Source: Saccharopolyspora galaxeae
GTDB lineage: Bacteria; Actinomycetota; Actinomycetes; Mycobacteriales; Pseudonocardiaceae
Direction of reading: 5' to 3'
Length of the DNA stretch: 64,000 nucleotides
NCBI RefSeq assembly: GCF_016526145.1
Contig: NZ_JADDUE010000012.1
Span: 103,406-167,405, forward strand
Both the position numbers and the translations under genes were made by a program. The notes beneath the pieces were generated by a model that saw only the letters and a list, made by a program, of their open reading frames with translations, did no database searches and was not told the DNA's origin. Shown piece after piece: positions 25,600 through 35,781 of this stretch (the first letter of the stretch is position 1; each line of letters starts with the position of its first letter).

Positions 25600-26163
25600 G
25601 TGAACGGCTGGACGCGCAAGAACGGGCACGTCGTCGCCGAACTGTCTCAGCAGGAAGCGGCGGTGATCCGCGGCCTGGTCGGGCAGATCAAGGACATGCT
25701 CGACGCCCGGGCCGACGAGGCCCCGCAGGACGAGCTGGCCGAGCTCACCGGCATCCGCACCGGCCCGTCCACCCCGCCCGAGGACCGGGTGCTGGAGCGG
25801 CTGCTGCCGGACTTCTACCGGCGCGACCCGGAAACCGGCGAGACCGACGAGGAGAAGCCCGCGGCCGCCGGGGCGATGCGCTCGCTGTACGAGCCGGAGC
25901 TGCTGGACCGCAAGACGGGCACCGCCGCGGTGGTGCTGGAGACCTGCCCGCGCGACGGCGGCCGGGTGGTGCTCAGCGGTGAGCAGGCCGACAACTGGCT
26001 CAGCGCGATCAACGACGTGCGGCTGGCACTGGGCACCGCCCTCGACGTGCAGGAGGACATGCCCGAGGAGCCGCCGGAGGACGACCTGCGCCGCGAGCAC
26101 CTGGGCGTCTACCAGTGGCTCACCTGGGTCCAGGACTCCCTGGTCGAAACCCTCACCTCCTGA
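25600..26163 (+). CDS. DUF2017-family protein
   Basis: A 187-residue cytoplasmic protein, acidic and helical, starting at GTG 25600. The start VNGWTRKNGHVVAELSQQEAAVIRGL and the ending EHLGVYQWLTWVQDSLVETL are characteristic of DUF2017, which almost always follows clpS in actinobacteria. A role in the Clp degradation pathway is suggested by this linkage only. The stop is 17 bp before a repeat pair. Confidence 0.9.
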   Translation: MNGWTRKNGHVVAELSQQEAAVIRGLVGQIKDMLDARADEAPQDELAELTGIRTGPSTPPEDRVLERLLPDFYRRDPETGETDEEKPAAAGAMRSLYEPELLDRKTGTAAVVLETCPRDGGRVVLSGEQADNWLSAINDVRLALGTALDVQEDMPEEPPEDDLRREHLGVYQWLTWVQDSLVETLTS

Positions 26164-26179
26164 GCCGTTTCCTCCAGGA

Positions 26180-26346
26180 GTGAACGGACCGTTGGACCAA
26201 TCTAGCCGGACCAACAGGCCGTTCACTCGGTCCACTTCGCGCAGGGCGAGTGGTGCGCGGGTGTTCGCCAGAGCGGCAGAGCCGGGGTTCGCGAAGAGTG
26301 AACGGACCGTTTGCCCAATCTAGTGGGACGAACAGTCCGTTCACTC
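26180..26346. repeat. Composite palindromic repeat, copies 4 and 5
   Basis: Copy 4 (26180-26228) and copy 5 (26298-26346) both carry the core CCAATCTAG in the forward sense. Their 69-bp spacer is the inverted counterpart of the spacer between copies 7 and 8 (shared blocks around TCGCGAA, GCCGCTC, CACTCGC and GAAGTGGACC), so the pair plus spacer is one element. The left flank TTTCCTCCAGGAG is the reverse of the flank CTCCTGGAGAAA beyond copies 9 and 10. Confidence 0.9.
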
Positions 26347-26394
26347 GGGAAAGCCGGGGGTGAAGCCGCGGTGCAGATCGGGCAGGGTCGTCGC

Positions 26395-27450
26395 ATGCGA
26401 TCAGGAGCGCGGAACTCGATCACCGACGTGCGCGGCGTGCTCGTGGGGCACGAGCAGCGGCTCGACGAGCAGTGGGCGACCGGTACCAGCGTGGTGCTCA
26501 CCGCGGGCGGCGCGTCCGCGGCGGTCGACGTGCGCGGCGGCGGCCCCGGCACCCGCGAGACCGATGTGCTCGAACCGACCCACGCGGTGCAGCAGGCGCA
26601 CGCGATCGTGCTCACCGGCGGCAGCGCCTACGGGCTGGCCGCCGCCGATGGCGCGATGCGCTGGCTCGGCGAACGCGAGCACGGTTTCCCGGTGGGCACC
26701 GAGCCGCACGAGATCGTTCCGGTCGTCCCGGCGGCGGTGCTGTTCGACCTGCCGATGGGCGACTGGGGCAACCGGCCGGACGCCGCCTTCGGCCACCGCG
26801 CCTGCGATGCGGCCTCGGCCACCGAGGCTCGGGAGGGCAACGTCGGCGCCGGAACCGGCGCGGTCGCGGGCTCGCTCAAGGGCGGCACCGGTTCCGCCAG
26901 CGCGGTGTTCACCAGTGACGTGCTGGGCAGCGAGGTCACCGTCGGCGCGTTGATGGCCGTGAACTCCTCGGGCTCGGTGATCGACCCGGAGACCGGGTTG
27001 CCCTGGAACCCGCATCCGGGCCTGCGCGCCCCATCCGCCGACGAGATCGCGGCGGGCAAGCGGCTCGGCCCCCGGCCGTCGCGGCACGGGACGGCGCAGC
27101 GCCCGGTGAACACCACCATCGGAGTCGTCGCCACCGACCTCGCGCTGACCAAACCGCAGTGCCACCGGATCGCGGTCGCCGGGCACGACGGGCTGGCGCG
27201 CGCGATCCGGCCGGCGCACGGGATGTCCGATGGGGACACCGTGTTCGCGCTGTCGACCGGTTCCCCCGCGGCGTCCAGGGAACGGGATTCCGATCAGCGG
27301 CTGGCCGGTGCCGAGGCGCGGCTGCTCGACGAGGTCTGCGCCGCCGCGGCCGACGTCGTGCAGCACGCCATCGTGCGCGCGGTGCTGGCCGCGGAACCGG
27401 TGGGCGAGGTGACTTCCTACACGCGCACCTACCCCTCGGCGCGGGAATGA
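26395..27450 (+). CDS. P1-family (DmpA/NylC-type) Ntn hydrolase
   Basis: A 351-residue Ntn-fold peptidase/amidase, orthologous by position to Rv1333. The family is activated by self-cleavage; the likely nucleophile is S191 in MAVNSSGSV, preceded by Asn. GGSAYGL, GNVGAGTGAVAG and the C-terminal AVLAAEPV are family marks. ATG 26395 is used; GTG 26371 would add eight residues. The substrate (short peptides, amides) is not known. It lies after the repeat pair and before mec. Confidence 0.88.
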   Translation: MRSGARNSITDVRGVLVGHEQRLDEQWATGTSVVLTAGGASAAVDVRGGGPGTRETDVLEPTHAVQQAHAIVLTGGSAYGLAAADGAMRWLGEREHGFPVGTEPHEIVPVVPAAVLFDLPMGDWGNRPDAAFGHRACDAASATEAREGNVGAGTGAVAGSLKGGTGSASAVFTSDVLGSEVTVGALMAVNSSGSVIDPETGLPWNPHPGLRAPSADEIAAGKRLGPRPSRHGTAQRPVNTTIGVVATDLALTKPQCHRIAVAGHDGLARAIRPAHGMSDGDTVFALSTGSPAASRERDSDQRLAGAEARLLDEVCAAAADVVQHAIVRAVLAAEPVGEVTSYTRTYPSARE

Positions 27451-27513
27451 ACCATGGTTGGCGGACGTTGATCCCGCCGAACGGCACCGGCCGGGGGCGT
27501 GGCCTCCCGGATC

Positions 27514-27533
27514 GTGGGACACCGGTGCCCCAC
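27514..27533. promoter_or_regulatory. Near-palindrome overlapping the mec promoter
   Basis: A 20-bp imperfect palindrome starting GTGGGACACC with ACCGGT at its centre (18 of 20 positions symmetric), placed 5-24 bp upstream of the TAGGAT box. Its position over the -35 region makes it a candidate regulator site for the mec-cysO-cysM operon. Confidence 0.45.
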
Positions 27534-27537
27534 ATAG

Positions 27538-27550
27538 TAGGATGGTGCTT
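27538..27550 (+). promoter_or_regulatory. Leaderless-type -10 box for mec
   Basis: TAGGAT, 7 nt, then GTG 27551. Confidence 0.55.
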
Positions 27551-28006
27551 GTGCTGGTGATTCGACGCGACCTCGTCGACGCGATGGTCGCGCACGCTCG
27601 ACGGGACCACCCGGACGAGGCGTGCGGCGTCATTGCCGGCCCGGACGGGTCGGACCGGCCCGAGCGGTTCGTCGAGATGATCAACGCGGAGCGCTCGCCG
27701 ACGTTCTACCGCTTCGATTCGAGCGAGCAGCTCAAGGTGTGGCGGGAGATGGACCAGGCCGATGAGGAGCCGGTCGTCATCTACCACTCGCACACCGCGA
27801 CCGAGGCGTACCCGTCGCGCACCGACGTGTCCTACGCCTTGGAACCCAATGCGCACTACGTTCTCGTGTCCACCAGGGACCCGGAGACCCACGAGTTGCG
27901 CTCGTACCGCATCCTCGACGGCGTGGTGACCGAGGAGCCGGTGGAGATCGTGGAGTCCTACATGTTCGCCCACACCGGCACCGACGAGGTGCCCGACCGC
28001 GGCTGA
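27551..28006 (+). CDS. mec: Mec-type JAMM/MPN metalloprotease (CysO-cysteine peptidase)
   Basis: A 151-residue zinc isopeptidase. The JAMM motif is complete: H79-S-H81 in YHSHTATEAYPSRTD with S89 and D92, plus the N-terminal glutamate in DEACGVI. In M. tuberculosis Mec (Rv1334) releases cysteine from the CysO-cysteine adduct. GTG 27551 gives the family start MLVIRRDL; ATG 27542 would add three residues. It is followed by cysO and cysM in the order Rv1334-Rv1336. Here it may also trim the CysO C-terminus. Confidence 0.93.
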   Translation: MLVIRRDLVDAMVAHARRDHPDEACGVIAGPDGSDRPERFVEMINAERSPTFYRFDSSEQLKVWREMDQADEEPVVIYHSHTATEAYPSRTDVSYALEPNAHYVLVSTRDPETHELRSYRILDGVVTEEPVEIVESYMFAHTGTDEVPDRG

Positions 28007-28086
28007 GCCGCGCTCGCCGCAGTCATTCGGCGAGCGGGCGTGTGCAAGTTCCGTTCAGTAGTTCCTGTGGACAGGGAGGTACCCCC

Positions 28087-29332
<1,246 letters not shown>

Positions 29333-29352
29333 TCCCGCCGCCCGCATTTCTT

Positions 29353-29393
29353 CGCAAGGCCCACCCGATCCGCTCGGGTGGGCCTTGCGTTTT
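29353..29393 (+). terminator. Rho-independent terminator after cysM
   Basis: A perfect 16-bp stem (CGCAAGGCCCACCCGA and complement), 5-nt loop, then TTTT. Confidence 0.93.
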
Positions 29394-29460
29394 CGCCGTG
29401 CCAGGTGCTCGCTGCAATGCGCGTTGACTTTGCGGCGACGGGACGTGCCAACGTAGCTGC

Positions 29461-29688
29461 ATGTTGCGCGTGAGTGAGCAGACCCGTGAGCGGGTCCGGC
29501 AGCTGGCACAAGAGGAATTCGGCGGCGTCAGCGTCGACGAGGCGATCCGGCGGCTGCTCGATGAGCATTGGGAGTCCGCCGCCGTGGCCGCGGTCGAGTA
29601 CACCCGCGAACACGAGCCCCACGAGTGGGAGGCGTATCTCGCCGAGGCACGCGCATGGGCGGCCGCTGGGGCCTCGGTCACCGACTGA
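29461..29688 (+). CDS. Ribbon-helix-helix antitoxin-like protein
   Basis: A 75-residue protein starting MLRVSEQTRERVRQLAQEEFGG, a typical short DNA-binding N-terminus of type II antitoxins, followed by an acidic helical tail rich in Glu and Ala. TTGACT at 29424 may be its -35. The next 100 bp contain no complete toxin gene, only a 34-codon frame (29701-29805) that overlaps the convergent TetR end. It is either a solitary antitoxin or the remnant of a pair. Confidence 0.65.
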   Translation: MLRVSEQTRERVRQLAQEEFGGVSVDEAIRRLLDEHWESAAVAAVEYTREHEPHEWEAYLAEARAWAAAGASVTD

Positions 29689-29788
29689 TCGGGCCGGAGC
29701 GTGACCGCACGCGAGAACACTCCGGGCGAGCCGGTGGTCAGGTTGCTGAGGCGAGCGCTGCCCAGCCGCTCCGCCGTTGACGAGGTCG

Positions 29789-30409
29789 TCAGCCGGCGGC
29801 CGTGAGGTAGCGGGTGAGCATGGCGACGAGCTCGTCCTCGAGCCGCGCGGTGTCGATCGGGTCGGGTGCGGCGACGAGGTGGTGCACGACGAATTCGATC
29901 GTGGACACCAGCAGCCGGGCGGCCGTGCCGGTGTCGTCCACCCGGACCTCGGGATGCCCGTCGAGCAGTTCCCGCACGCCCGCCACCCTTTCGCGCTCGT
30001 GCTGCGAGATCCGTTCCAGCAGCTGCTGGGAGCGCGGTGCTTGTTCGAGCAGCAGGCGCAGCAGCCGCGGATCCTCGCGGTGGTTGTCGATCGCCGTGCG
30101 CACGAACCCCCGGACGATCTCCTCGAACGACTCGGGCAGCTGCTCGTCCTGGCGCCGCAGCGCGGCCGCTCCGTCGTCGAGGTGCCTGCTCATCAGCTCG
30201 GCGAGGATGGCGTCCTTGTTCGGGTAGTACTGGTACAGCGAGCCGATCGAGATCCGCGCCCGCTCGGCGATGCGGTTCGTGGTGCCCGCGGCGTAACCGT
30301 GTTCGGCGAAAACGTGAGCAGCCGCGGCGAGGATGCGTCGCCGGGTGAGTTCGGCGCGGACCTGGCGGGGCTGTTTGCGGGGCCGGAGCCTGCGCTCGCC
30401 GGATGTCAT
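29789..30409 (-). CDS. TetR-family transcriptional regulator
   Basis: A 206-residue regulator starting MTSGERRLRPRKQPRQ, with an N-terminal helix-turn-helix ending SIGSLYQYYPNKDAILAEL and a TetR_C-type ligand domain. AGGAGGT lies just upstream of ATG 30409. It is divergent from the PPOX gene; the 118-bp gap contains a perfect 14-bp palindrome. It probably represses itself and the PPOX/reductase pair. Confidence 0.9.
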   Translation of the reverse strand: MTSGERRLRPRKQPRQVRAELTRRRILAAAAHVFAEHGYAAGTTNRIAERARISIGSLYQYYPNKDAILAELMSRHLDDGAAALRRQDEQLPESFEEIVRGFVRTAIDNHREDPRLLRLLLEQAPRSQQLLERISQHERERVAGVRELLDGHPEVRVDDTGTAARLLVSTIEFVVHHLVAAPDPIDTARLEDELVAMLTRYLTAAG

Positions 30410-30450
30410 GGCACCTCCTGCCGGGCCGTGAAAGCGAGTAGACCGGGAAC

Positions 30451-30464
30451 TGAGCAATTGCTCA
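30451..30464. promoter_or_regulatory. Operator-like palindrome between TetR and PPOX genes
   Basis: TGAGCAATTGCTCA, perfectly self-complementary, in an AT-rich stretch directly followed by CATAATAG, which may be a -10 element. It lies 42 bp upstream of the TetR start. Confidence 0.75.
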
Positions 30465-30527
30465 TAATAGTGCCATGAACTGCGAAGAAACTAGCCATCG
30501 AACGGTGCGAGCTGATCGGCTCCGGTC

Positions 30528-31154
30528 GTGACCCGCGCCCGCGAGCGATTCCGCCGAGTGCCGCTGGACGAGATCCGCGCCCGGATCGGCGAGCCCGACG
30601 ACGGCCTCAAGGCCGCGAAGTCCGGCACCCGCATCGACGAGCACGCGCACCGGTTCATCGCGCACTGCCCGTTCCTGTCGCTGGCCACCGCGGACGCGGC
30701 GGGGCTGCCGGACTGCTCACCCCGCGGTGACTACCCGGGTTTCGTGAAGGTGCTGGACGAACACACGCTGGCGATCCCGGACCGGCCAGGCAACAAGATC
30801 GCCGACTCGTTCCGGAACCTGGCGGACAACGACGGGATCGGGTTGCTGTTGCTGATCCCCGGCGTGCGGGAAGTGCTGCGGATCAACGGCCGCGGTTACG
30901 CCACCGACGAACCCGACGTGCTCGCGCGGATGCAGGTCGAGGGCAAGGACCCGATGTTCGCGCTGATCGTCGAGGTGCAGCAGGTGTTCTTCCACTGCGG
31001 GCGGGCGCTGCTGCGCTCCCGGCTGTGGGATCCGGCCAGCCAGGCGCTGGCCGACGAGATCCCGTCCGCGGGCGAGATCGTCGCCGCCGAGCTCGGAGCC
31101 GATCCCCAGGTGTTGAACGACCGGCTCGAAGCCGCCTACCGCCAGCTGTACTGA
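30528..31154 (+). CDS. Pyridoxamine 5'-phosphate oxidase-fold flavin protein
   Basis: A 208-residue protein of the MSMEG_1061-like PPOX family, with the split-barrel flavin-binding segment FLSLATADAAGLPDCSPRGDYPGFVKV, IPDRPGNKIADSFRNL and GVREVLRINGRG. Such proteins bind FMN or F420 and reduce or oxidise small molecules. GTG 30528 start. It is 17 bp upstream of a PDR-type reductase and probably cotranscribed under the divergent TetR. Confidence 0.88.
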   Translation: MTRARERFRRVPLDEIRARIGEPDDGLKAAKSGTRIDEHAHRFIAHCPFLSLATADAAGLPDCSPRGDYPGFVKVLDEHTLAIPDRPGNKIADSFRNLADNDGIGLLLLIPGVREVLRINGRGYATDEPDVLARMQVEGKDPMFALIVEVQQVFFHCGRALLRSRLWDPASQALADEIPSAGEIVAAELGADPQVLNDRLEAAYRQLY

Positions 31155-31171
31155 CCACGAGGATTTTCCCG

Positions 31172-32080
31172 ATGCAGCAAGCGATTCTCGATCGCATCGA
31201 CCCGGTGGCCGAGGACGTCGCCGCGCTCGTCCTGCGCGGTGCGAGCGCCCCGTTGGCGCCCTGGGAGCCGGGAGCGCACATCGATCTGGCGTTGCCGAAC
31301 TGGCTGACCCGGCAGTACTCGCTCTGCGGTGATCCCGCCGACCGGGAGCACTACCGCATCGCGGTCCGGCACGACCGGCTCAGCCGAGGCGGTTCGGAGT
31401 ACGTGCACCGGTTCCTCCGGCAGGGCCGCACGCTGGACATTTCGTTGCCGCGCAACCATTTTCCGCTCCGGGCCGCGCCGGAGTACCTGTTCGTCGCGGG
31501 CGGGATCGGGATCACGCCGATCCTGCCGATGCTGCGGGCGGCCGTGGCGGCGGGGTCCTCGGCGACGCTGGTCTACGTGGGACGGTCGGTGGCGGCCATG
31601 CCGTTCGCCGACGAACTTCGCCGCGACCACGGCGATCGGGTGCGCATCGTCGCCACGGAAGATCAGTGCCGACCCGATTTCGCGGCGCTGGCCGGGGAAC
31701 TCGGTCCGCGTGCGCTGATCTACTGCTGCGGACCCACGTCGATGATCGCTGCTGCCGAGGCCGCGTTTCCCGCGCAGCGGTTGCACGCGGAACGTTTCCG
31801 GCCGGTGGCCAAGACCTTCCCGCCGAACACCGCGTTCGAGGTGGCGTGCGCCCGCTCCGGGCGAACCGTCGAGGTCGCGGCGGACGAGACGTTGCTGGAC
31901 GCGCTGAACCACTCCGGGCATCCCGTGGCGTCCGGTTGCCGCGAAGGCGTCTGCGGCAGTTGCGAACTCACCGTCGTCGAAGGCGAGCCCGAGCACCGGG
32001 ACGACATCGGCGCCGAGCAGGGGCGGATTTTCGCCTGCGTGTCCCGCGCGCGGTCGCCGCGGCTGGTGGTGGACCTGTGA
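31172..32080 (+). CDS. PDR/VanB-type flavin and [2Fe-2S] oxidoreductase
   Basis: A 302-residue reductase with three parts: FMN-binding barrel (RQYSLCGDP), NAD-binding domain (GGIGITPILPML, YCCGPTSM) and C-terminal plant-type ferredoxin with cysteines C256, C261, C264 and C289. It passes electrons from NADH to an oxygenase component. No Rieske oxygenase gene is in the window, so the PPOX-fold protein may be the functional partner, or the oxygenase lies elsewhere. The stop abuts the convergent stop at 32081 with no gap. Confidence 0.9.
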   Translation: MQQAILDRIDPVAEDVAALVLRGASAPLAPWEPGAHIDLALPNWLTRQYSLCGDPADREHYRIAVRHDRLSRGGSEYVHRFLRQGRTLDISLPRNHFPLRAAPEYLFVAGGIGITPILPMLRAAVAAGSSATLVYVGRSVAAMPFADELRRDHGDRVRIVATEDQCRPDFAALAGELGPRALIYCCGPTSMIAAAEAAFPAQRLHAERFRPVAKTFPPNTAFEVACARSGRTVEVAADETLLDALNHSGHPVASGCREGVCGSCELTVVEGEPEHRDDIGAEQGRIFACVSRARSPRLVVDL

Positions 32081-32923
32081 TCAGCCGGTGAAGGAGTACG
32101 AGCGCAGCCCGTCGCCCACGCCCGGCACGACCAGCACGGCGCCGTCGGCTTCGCCGGGGGAGGCGAGTTCTTCGCGGGCGGTCGTGACGTACAGGTCGGT
32201 TAGGTCCGCGCCGCCTAAGCAGCAGCTGGTCGGGCGCTGCGCGGGTAGCTGGATCGTGCGGTCGAGCTCGCCGCCGGGCGCGTACCGCCGCACCTCACCG
32301 CGGTCCCGCACGGTGATCCAGAGGCAGCCGTCCGCGTCGGTGCACAACCCGCCCGGTTCGCCGTCGATCGCCAGCAGCGGGCGGCGGCCGCCCGCCTCGC
32401 CGGACTGCGCGTCGAAACCGAGCACGTCCACCCGGTGCGTCGCGCTGTCGACGAAGTAGAGCCGGGTGTCGTCCGGGCTGAACGCCAAGCCGTTGCCCGC
32501 GGCGACACCGCGCAGCACGACGTGGGCGGCGCCACGCGCGTCGACCCGCACCAGCCAGCCGTCGCCGCCGTGCTGTTCGGGGACCGTGTTCGCCCACAGC
32601 CGCCCGCGCGTGTCGATGGTGCTCTCCCCGGCGCGCACGCCTTCCCGAGCCCAGAAGGTGAGCCAGGTGCGGCTCTTGCCGTCCGCATCGAACAGCGCGA
32701 TGCCCTCGTCGAAGTGCAGCAGCAGCCCGCCGCGCGTCCGCGGTTTGGCCGCGCTGATCTGCTGGGGGACGTCCATGGCGTGATCGGTGTCGTCCGGCGC
32801 GTAGCGATGCGCGGAGTGCGCGCGCAGGTCGGTCCACAGCAGGGTGTCGGTGCCGACGTCCCAGGTGGGGCTCAGGCCGACGGAAGCGTTCGCGCGCACC
32901 GCGAACTCGGCTCGCGCGGTCAT
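32081..32923 (-). CDS. SMP-30/gluconolactonase-family protein
   Basis: A 280-residue six-bladed beta-propeller. Family landmarks are the early metal glutamate region (LSPTWD in place of the usual GExP), RLWANTVPEQ, the GNGLAFSPDDTRLYFVDS core and GEPGGLCTDADGCLWI. The ATG at 32923 has AGGAGG upstream. It would hydrolyse a sugar or other lactone using a divalent metal; the GExP glutamate appears replaced by SPTW, so activity should be tested. Convergent with the PDR reductase. Confidence 0.85.
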   Translation of the reverse strand: MTARAEFAVRANASVGLSPTWDVGTDTLLWTDLRAHSAHRYAPDDTDHAMDVPQQISAAKPRTRGGLLLHFDEGIALFDADGKSRTWLTFWAREGVRAGESTIDTRGRLWANTVPEQHGGDGWLVRVDARGAAHVVLRGVAAGNGLAFSPDDTRLYFVDSATHRVDVLGFDAQSGEAGGRRPLLAIDGEPGGLCTDADGCLWITVRDRGEVRRYAPGGELDRTIQLPAQRPTSCCLGGADLTDLYVTTAREELASPGEADGAVLVVPGVGDGLRSYSFTG

Positions 32924-33008
32924 CGCCACCTCCTGCGAACGGCTTCCGGTCGCCGGGGAGCTTAACGTTCGCCGCTGTCGACCCGAGGTCGTACCCGAGT
33001 CATCCGGG

Positions 33009-33021
33009 TAATCTCGGAAGG
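33009..33021 (+). promoter_or_regulatory. -10 box close to the rhomboid gene start
   Basis: TAATCT, 7 nt (which include GGAAGG), then GTG 33022. The spacer could also act as a ribosome site. Confidence 0.5.
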
Positions 33022-33651
33022 GTGACGAACCAGCCGGCACGGCAACGGCCCCGGGTGCTGCCGCAGCAGCCGCTGCGCGCGGCGGTCCAGATGGCTTTCC
33101 TGATCGCGGTGCTCTACGCGGTCGAGTTCGCGGACCAGCTGACCCCGGCCACCAGCCTCGACGACAACGGCATCGTGCCTCGCGCGGTCGACGGCCTGGA
33201 CGGGATCGTGTGGGCGCCGCTGCTGCACGCGGGCTGGGCGCACCTCATCTCGAACACGCTGCCGCTGCTGGTGCTGGGCTGGCTGGTGCTGGCCAACGGT
33301 GCACGCCAGTTCATCGCGGTCACCGCCACGGTGTGGATCGTCGGCGGCCTCGGCACCTGGCTGATCGGGGCGCCGCCCACGCACGTCGGCGCCTCCGGCG
33401 TCGCCTTCGGGTGGATGGTGTTCCTGCTGGTCCGCGGCTTCTTCCTGGGCAGCGTCGGGCAGATCCTGGTGGCCGCGGTGCTGTTCTTCTACTGGGGCGG
33501 CATGTTGTGGGGCGTGCTGCCCGGCCAGCCCGGCATCTCCTGGGAGGGCCACCTGTGCGGCGCGCTCGGCGGGCTGCTCGCGGCGTGGCTGGTGTCCCGC
33601 AACACTCGTCGTCCGGACAAGCCCGCCTCGCCTGGCACACTGTCCGCGTGA
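33022..33651 (+). CDS. Rhomboid-family intramembrane serine protease
   Basis: A 209-residue protein with six hydrophobic segments. The catalytic serine is in [10 protein letters not shown], the histidine in [12 protein letters not shown], and the upstream [10 protein letters not shown] supplies the oxyanion Asn. It cleaves membrane proteins within the bilayer; substrates are unknown. Position before murI matches Rv1337. Its stop overlaps the murI start (GTGA). Confidence 0.92.
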   Translation: MTNQPARQRPRVLPQQPLRAAVQMAFLIAVLYAVEFADQLTPATSLDDNGIVPRAVDGLDGIVWAPLLHAGWAHLISNTLPLLVLGWLVLANGARQFIAVTATVWIVGGLGTWLIGAPPTHVGASGVAFGWMVFLLVRGFFLGSVGQILVAAVLFFYWGGMLWGVLPGQPGISWEGHLCGALGGLLAAWLVSRNTRRPDKPASPGTLSA

Positions 33652-34460
33652 GCAACGCGCCGATCGGGATCTTCGACTCCGGCGCGGGCGGGCTTACCGT
33701 CGCCCGCGCGGTCATGGACCAGCTTCCCGGCGAATCCGTGCGCTACGTCGGTGACACCGCGAACGCCCCTTACGGCCCGAAGCCGCTGGCCGACATCCGC
33801 GCCCGCACCCTCGCGATCACCGACGCGCTGGTGGCGGACGGCGTGAAGGCACTCGTGATCGCCTGCAACACGGCCTCGTCGGCCTGCCTGCGCGACGCCC
33901 GCGAGCGCTACGACATCCCGGTCGTGGAAGTCGTGCTGCCCGCGGTCCGCCGCGCGGTGGCCACCACCCGCAACAACCGGGTCGGCGTGATCGGCACCCA
34001 GGCCACGATCCGCTCGCGCGCCTACGAGGACGCCTTCACCGCCGCCCCGCAAGTGCGGTTGAGCACCGCCGCCTGCCCCCGGTTCGCCGAGTTCGTCGAC
34101 CGCGGCATCACCAGCGGACGCCAGGTCCTCGGCCTCGCGCAGGGCTACCTGGACCCGTTGCAGCAGGACGACGTGGACACGCTGGTGCTCGGCTGCACGC
34201 ACTACCCGCTGCTGACCGGCGTGCTGCAGCTGGCGATGGGCGAGCAGGTCACGCTGGTCTCCAGCGCGGAAGAGACCGCCAAGGACGTGGTGCGGGTGCT
34301 CACCGAGAACGACCTGCTCAGCACGGCCGGCGATGCCGAGCACGAGTTCCTGGCCACCGGCGAGCCGGACCGGTTCGCCAAGCTGGCCCGCCGCTTTCTG
34401 GGGCCGATGTCGGCGACCGGGTCCGTGCGGTCGTTCGCCATGTCAGGCTCGGTCTCGTGA
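33648..34460 (+). CDS. murI: Glutamate racemase
   Basis: A 270-residue cofactor-independent racemase that makes D-glutamate for peptidoglycan. [13 protein letters not shown], the first catalytic Cys C73 in IACNTASS and the second C183 in LGCTHYPLL are present. GTG 33648 overlaps the rhomboid stop and its own stop overlaps the next gene, so the three genes form a coupled operon. Confidence 0.96.
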   Translation: MSNAPIGIFDSGAGGLTVARAVMDQLPGESVRYVGDTANAPYGPKPLADIRARTLAITDALVADGVKALVIACNTASSACLRDARERYDIPVVEVVLPAVRRAVATTRNNRVGVIGTQATIRSRAYEDAFTAAPQVRLSTAACPRFAEFVDRGITSGRQVLGLAQGYLDPLQQDDVDTLVLGCTHYPLLTGVLQLAMGEQVTLVSSAEETAKDVVRVLTENDLLSTAGDAEHEFLATGEPDRFAKLARRFLGPMSATGSVRSFAMSGSVS

Positions 34461-35224
34461 AGCTGACGATTCTCGGGTGCTCCGGCAGCCTCCCGCGGCC
34501 GGATTCGCCCGCCTCCGGTTACCTCGTCGAGTCCGCCGGTTCGCGGATCGTGCTCGACCTGGGCAGCGGCAGCATCGGCACGCTGCAACGCTTCGCCGAC
34601 CCGTTCGCGCTGGACGGCCTGTTCCTGACGCACCTGCATCCGGACCACTGCGCGGATTTCGGCGGGTTGACGGTGCTGCGGCGCTACCACCCGGATCCGC
34701 CGTTCGATGCGAGGGAGCACCGGCTGCCGGTGTTCGGGCCGCCGGAGGCCGCGGACCGGCTGGCCCGGCTGTACGCGCCGAGCTCCGCGGAGCTCGGCGA
34801 CACCGACCTGTCCGACGTGTTCGAGTTCGGCGGTGTGGACGAGCCGATGCGTGCCGGCGCGTTCGAGGTCACCGCGCTGCCGATGGATCACCTGTGCCCG
34901 TCCTGGGGTTTCCGGGTGCGGAGCGAGGACCGGGTGCTCGCCTACACCGGCGACACCGGCCCGTGCGCGGAGCTGGGCGAGCTGGCCCGCGACGCGGACG
35001 TGCTGCTGGCGGAGGCGTCCTGGCCGGACGCGCCGGACCGCCCGGACGGCGTGCACCTGTCCGGCGCGCAGGCGGGCCGGGTCGCGAAGCAGGCCGGGGT
35101 GCGCAAGCTGCTGCTGACCCACCTGCAGCCGTGGACCGACGCGGGGGAGATCCTGCGGGAAGCGACCGCGGAGTTCGACGGTCCGGTCGAGGTGGTCGAG
35201 GCCGCCCGCAGCTACCAGGTGTGA
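34457..35224 (+). CDS. Metallo-beta-lactamase-fold phosphodiesterase (Rv1339-like)
   Basis: A 255-residue MBL-fold hydrolase related to RNase Z. The zinc motif is [11 protein letters not shown], with later ligands in [17 protein letters not shown] and LLLTHLQPW. Its position after murI matches Rv1339, reported to be a cyclic-AMP phosphodiesterase, so this function is the best guess. Starts at GTG 34457 within the murI stop (GTGA). Confidence 0.9.
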   Translation: MKLTILGCSGSLPRPDSPASGYLVESAGSRIVLDLGSGSIGTLQRFADPFALDGLFLTHLHPDHCADFGGLTVLRRYHPDPPFDAREHRLPVFGPPEAADRLARLYAPSSAELGDTDLSDVFEFGGVDEPMRAGAFEVTALPMDHLCPSWGFRVRSEDRVLAYTGDTGPCAELGELARDADVLLAEASWPDAPDRPDGVHLSGAQAGRVAKQAGVRKLLLTHLQPWTDAGEILREATAEFDGPVEVVEAARSYQV

Positions 35225-35318
35225 GCGCGTCCCGGCCGGCTCGTAGCCGTGCAACCGCTCGCCCGGGCGACCGTCGACACGAGCAGCATCTGCGCGGGAT
35301 GAGTCCTTGGAGGAACTA

Positions 35319-35738
35319 ATGACGATCACGGCGGTCTGGCCGATCGCGTCGAAGACCGACGCGAACGCCGGTGACGGGCTCACCATCACCGAGCCCGGCG
35401 AGGTCGACGAGCTGATCCGCCGCCTGTCCGAGCCGAACGCGGGCCCGGCCTCGATCTGGCACGAGCACCGCGAACTGGCCGACGAGAGCACCGGGATGCT
35501 CGACCACGACGTCATCGCCGCGGTGGATGGCGGTTACGGCTACCTGAGCCACTTCGACGTCGATCACGACTTCGCGGTGATCGAGGGCGACCCGGAATCC
35601 CCTGGCTTGACCAGCGAGGACATCGAGTTCCCCGCGGGCAGCGGAGTCGCGGTGGGCGTGCTGGCCGCGGCGCTGAAGGACTTCCTGGAGACCGCGTCGC
35701 GGCCGAAGGTCGTGGACTGGCGCACCGTCGACTGGTAG
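35319..35738 (+). CDS. Imm1-family immunity-like protein
   Basis: A 139-residue acidic protein. The pattern '[20 protein letters not shown]' and the later [11 protein letters not shown] and [12 protein letters not shown] fit Imm1, a family that neutralises deaminase or nuclease toxins of polymorphic toxin systems. GGAGGA precedes the ATG. No toxin is adjacent; it stands inside the otherwise conserved murI-Rv1339-rph-rdgB block and so was probably inserted. It could protect against toxins from siblings. Confidence 0.72.
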   Translation: MTITAVWPIASKTDANAGDGLTITEPGEVDELIRRLSEPNAGPASIWHEHRELADESTGMLDHDVIAAVDGGYGYLSHFDVDHDFAVIEGDPESPGLTSEDIEFPAGSGVAVGVLAAALKDFLETASRPKVVDWRTVDW

Positions 35739-35768
35739 GGGCGTGACCACCGGCCGCGCGTGTCCTCT

Positions 35769-35781
35769 TAGGGTGGGGATC
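35769..35781 (+). promoter_or_regulatory. Leaderless-type -10 box for rph
   Basis: TAGGGT, 7 nt (GGGGATC), then GTG 35782. Confidence 0.55.

Noticed and set aside
29701..29805. 34-codon frame after the antitoxin-like gene as a toxin
   Set aside because: Too short for any known toxin and overlaps the convergent TetR gene end; kept only as a possible remnant.
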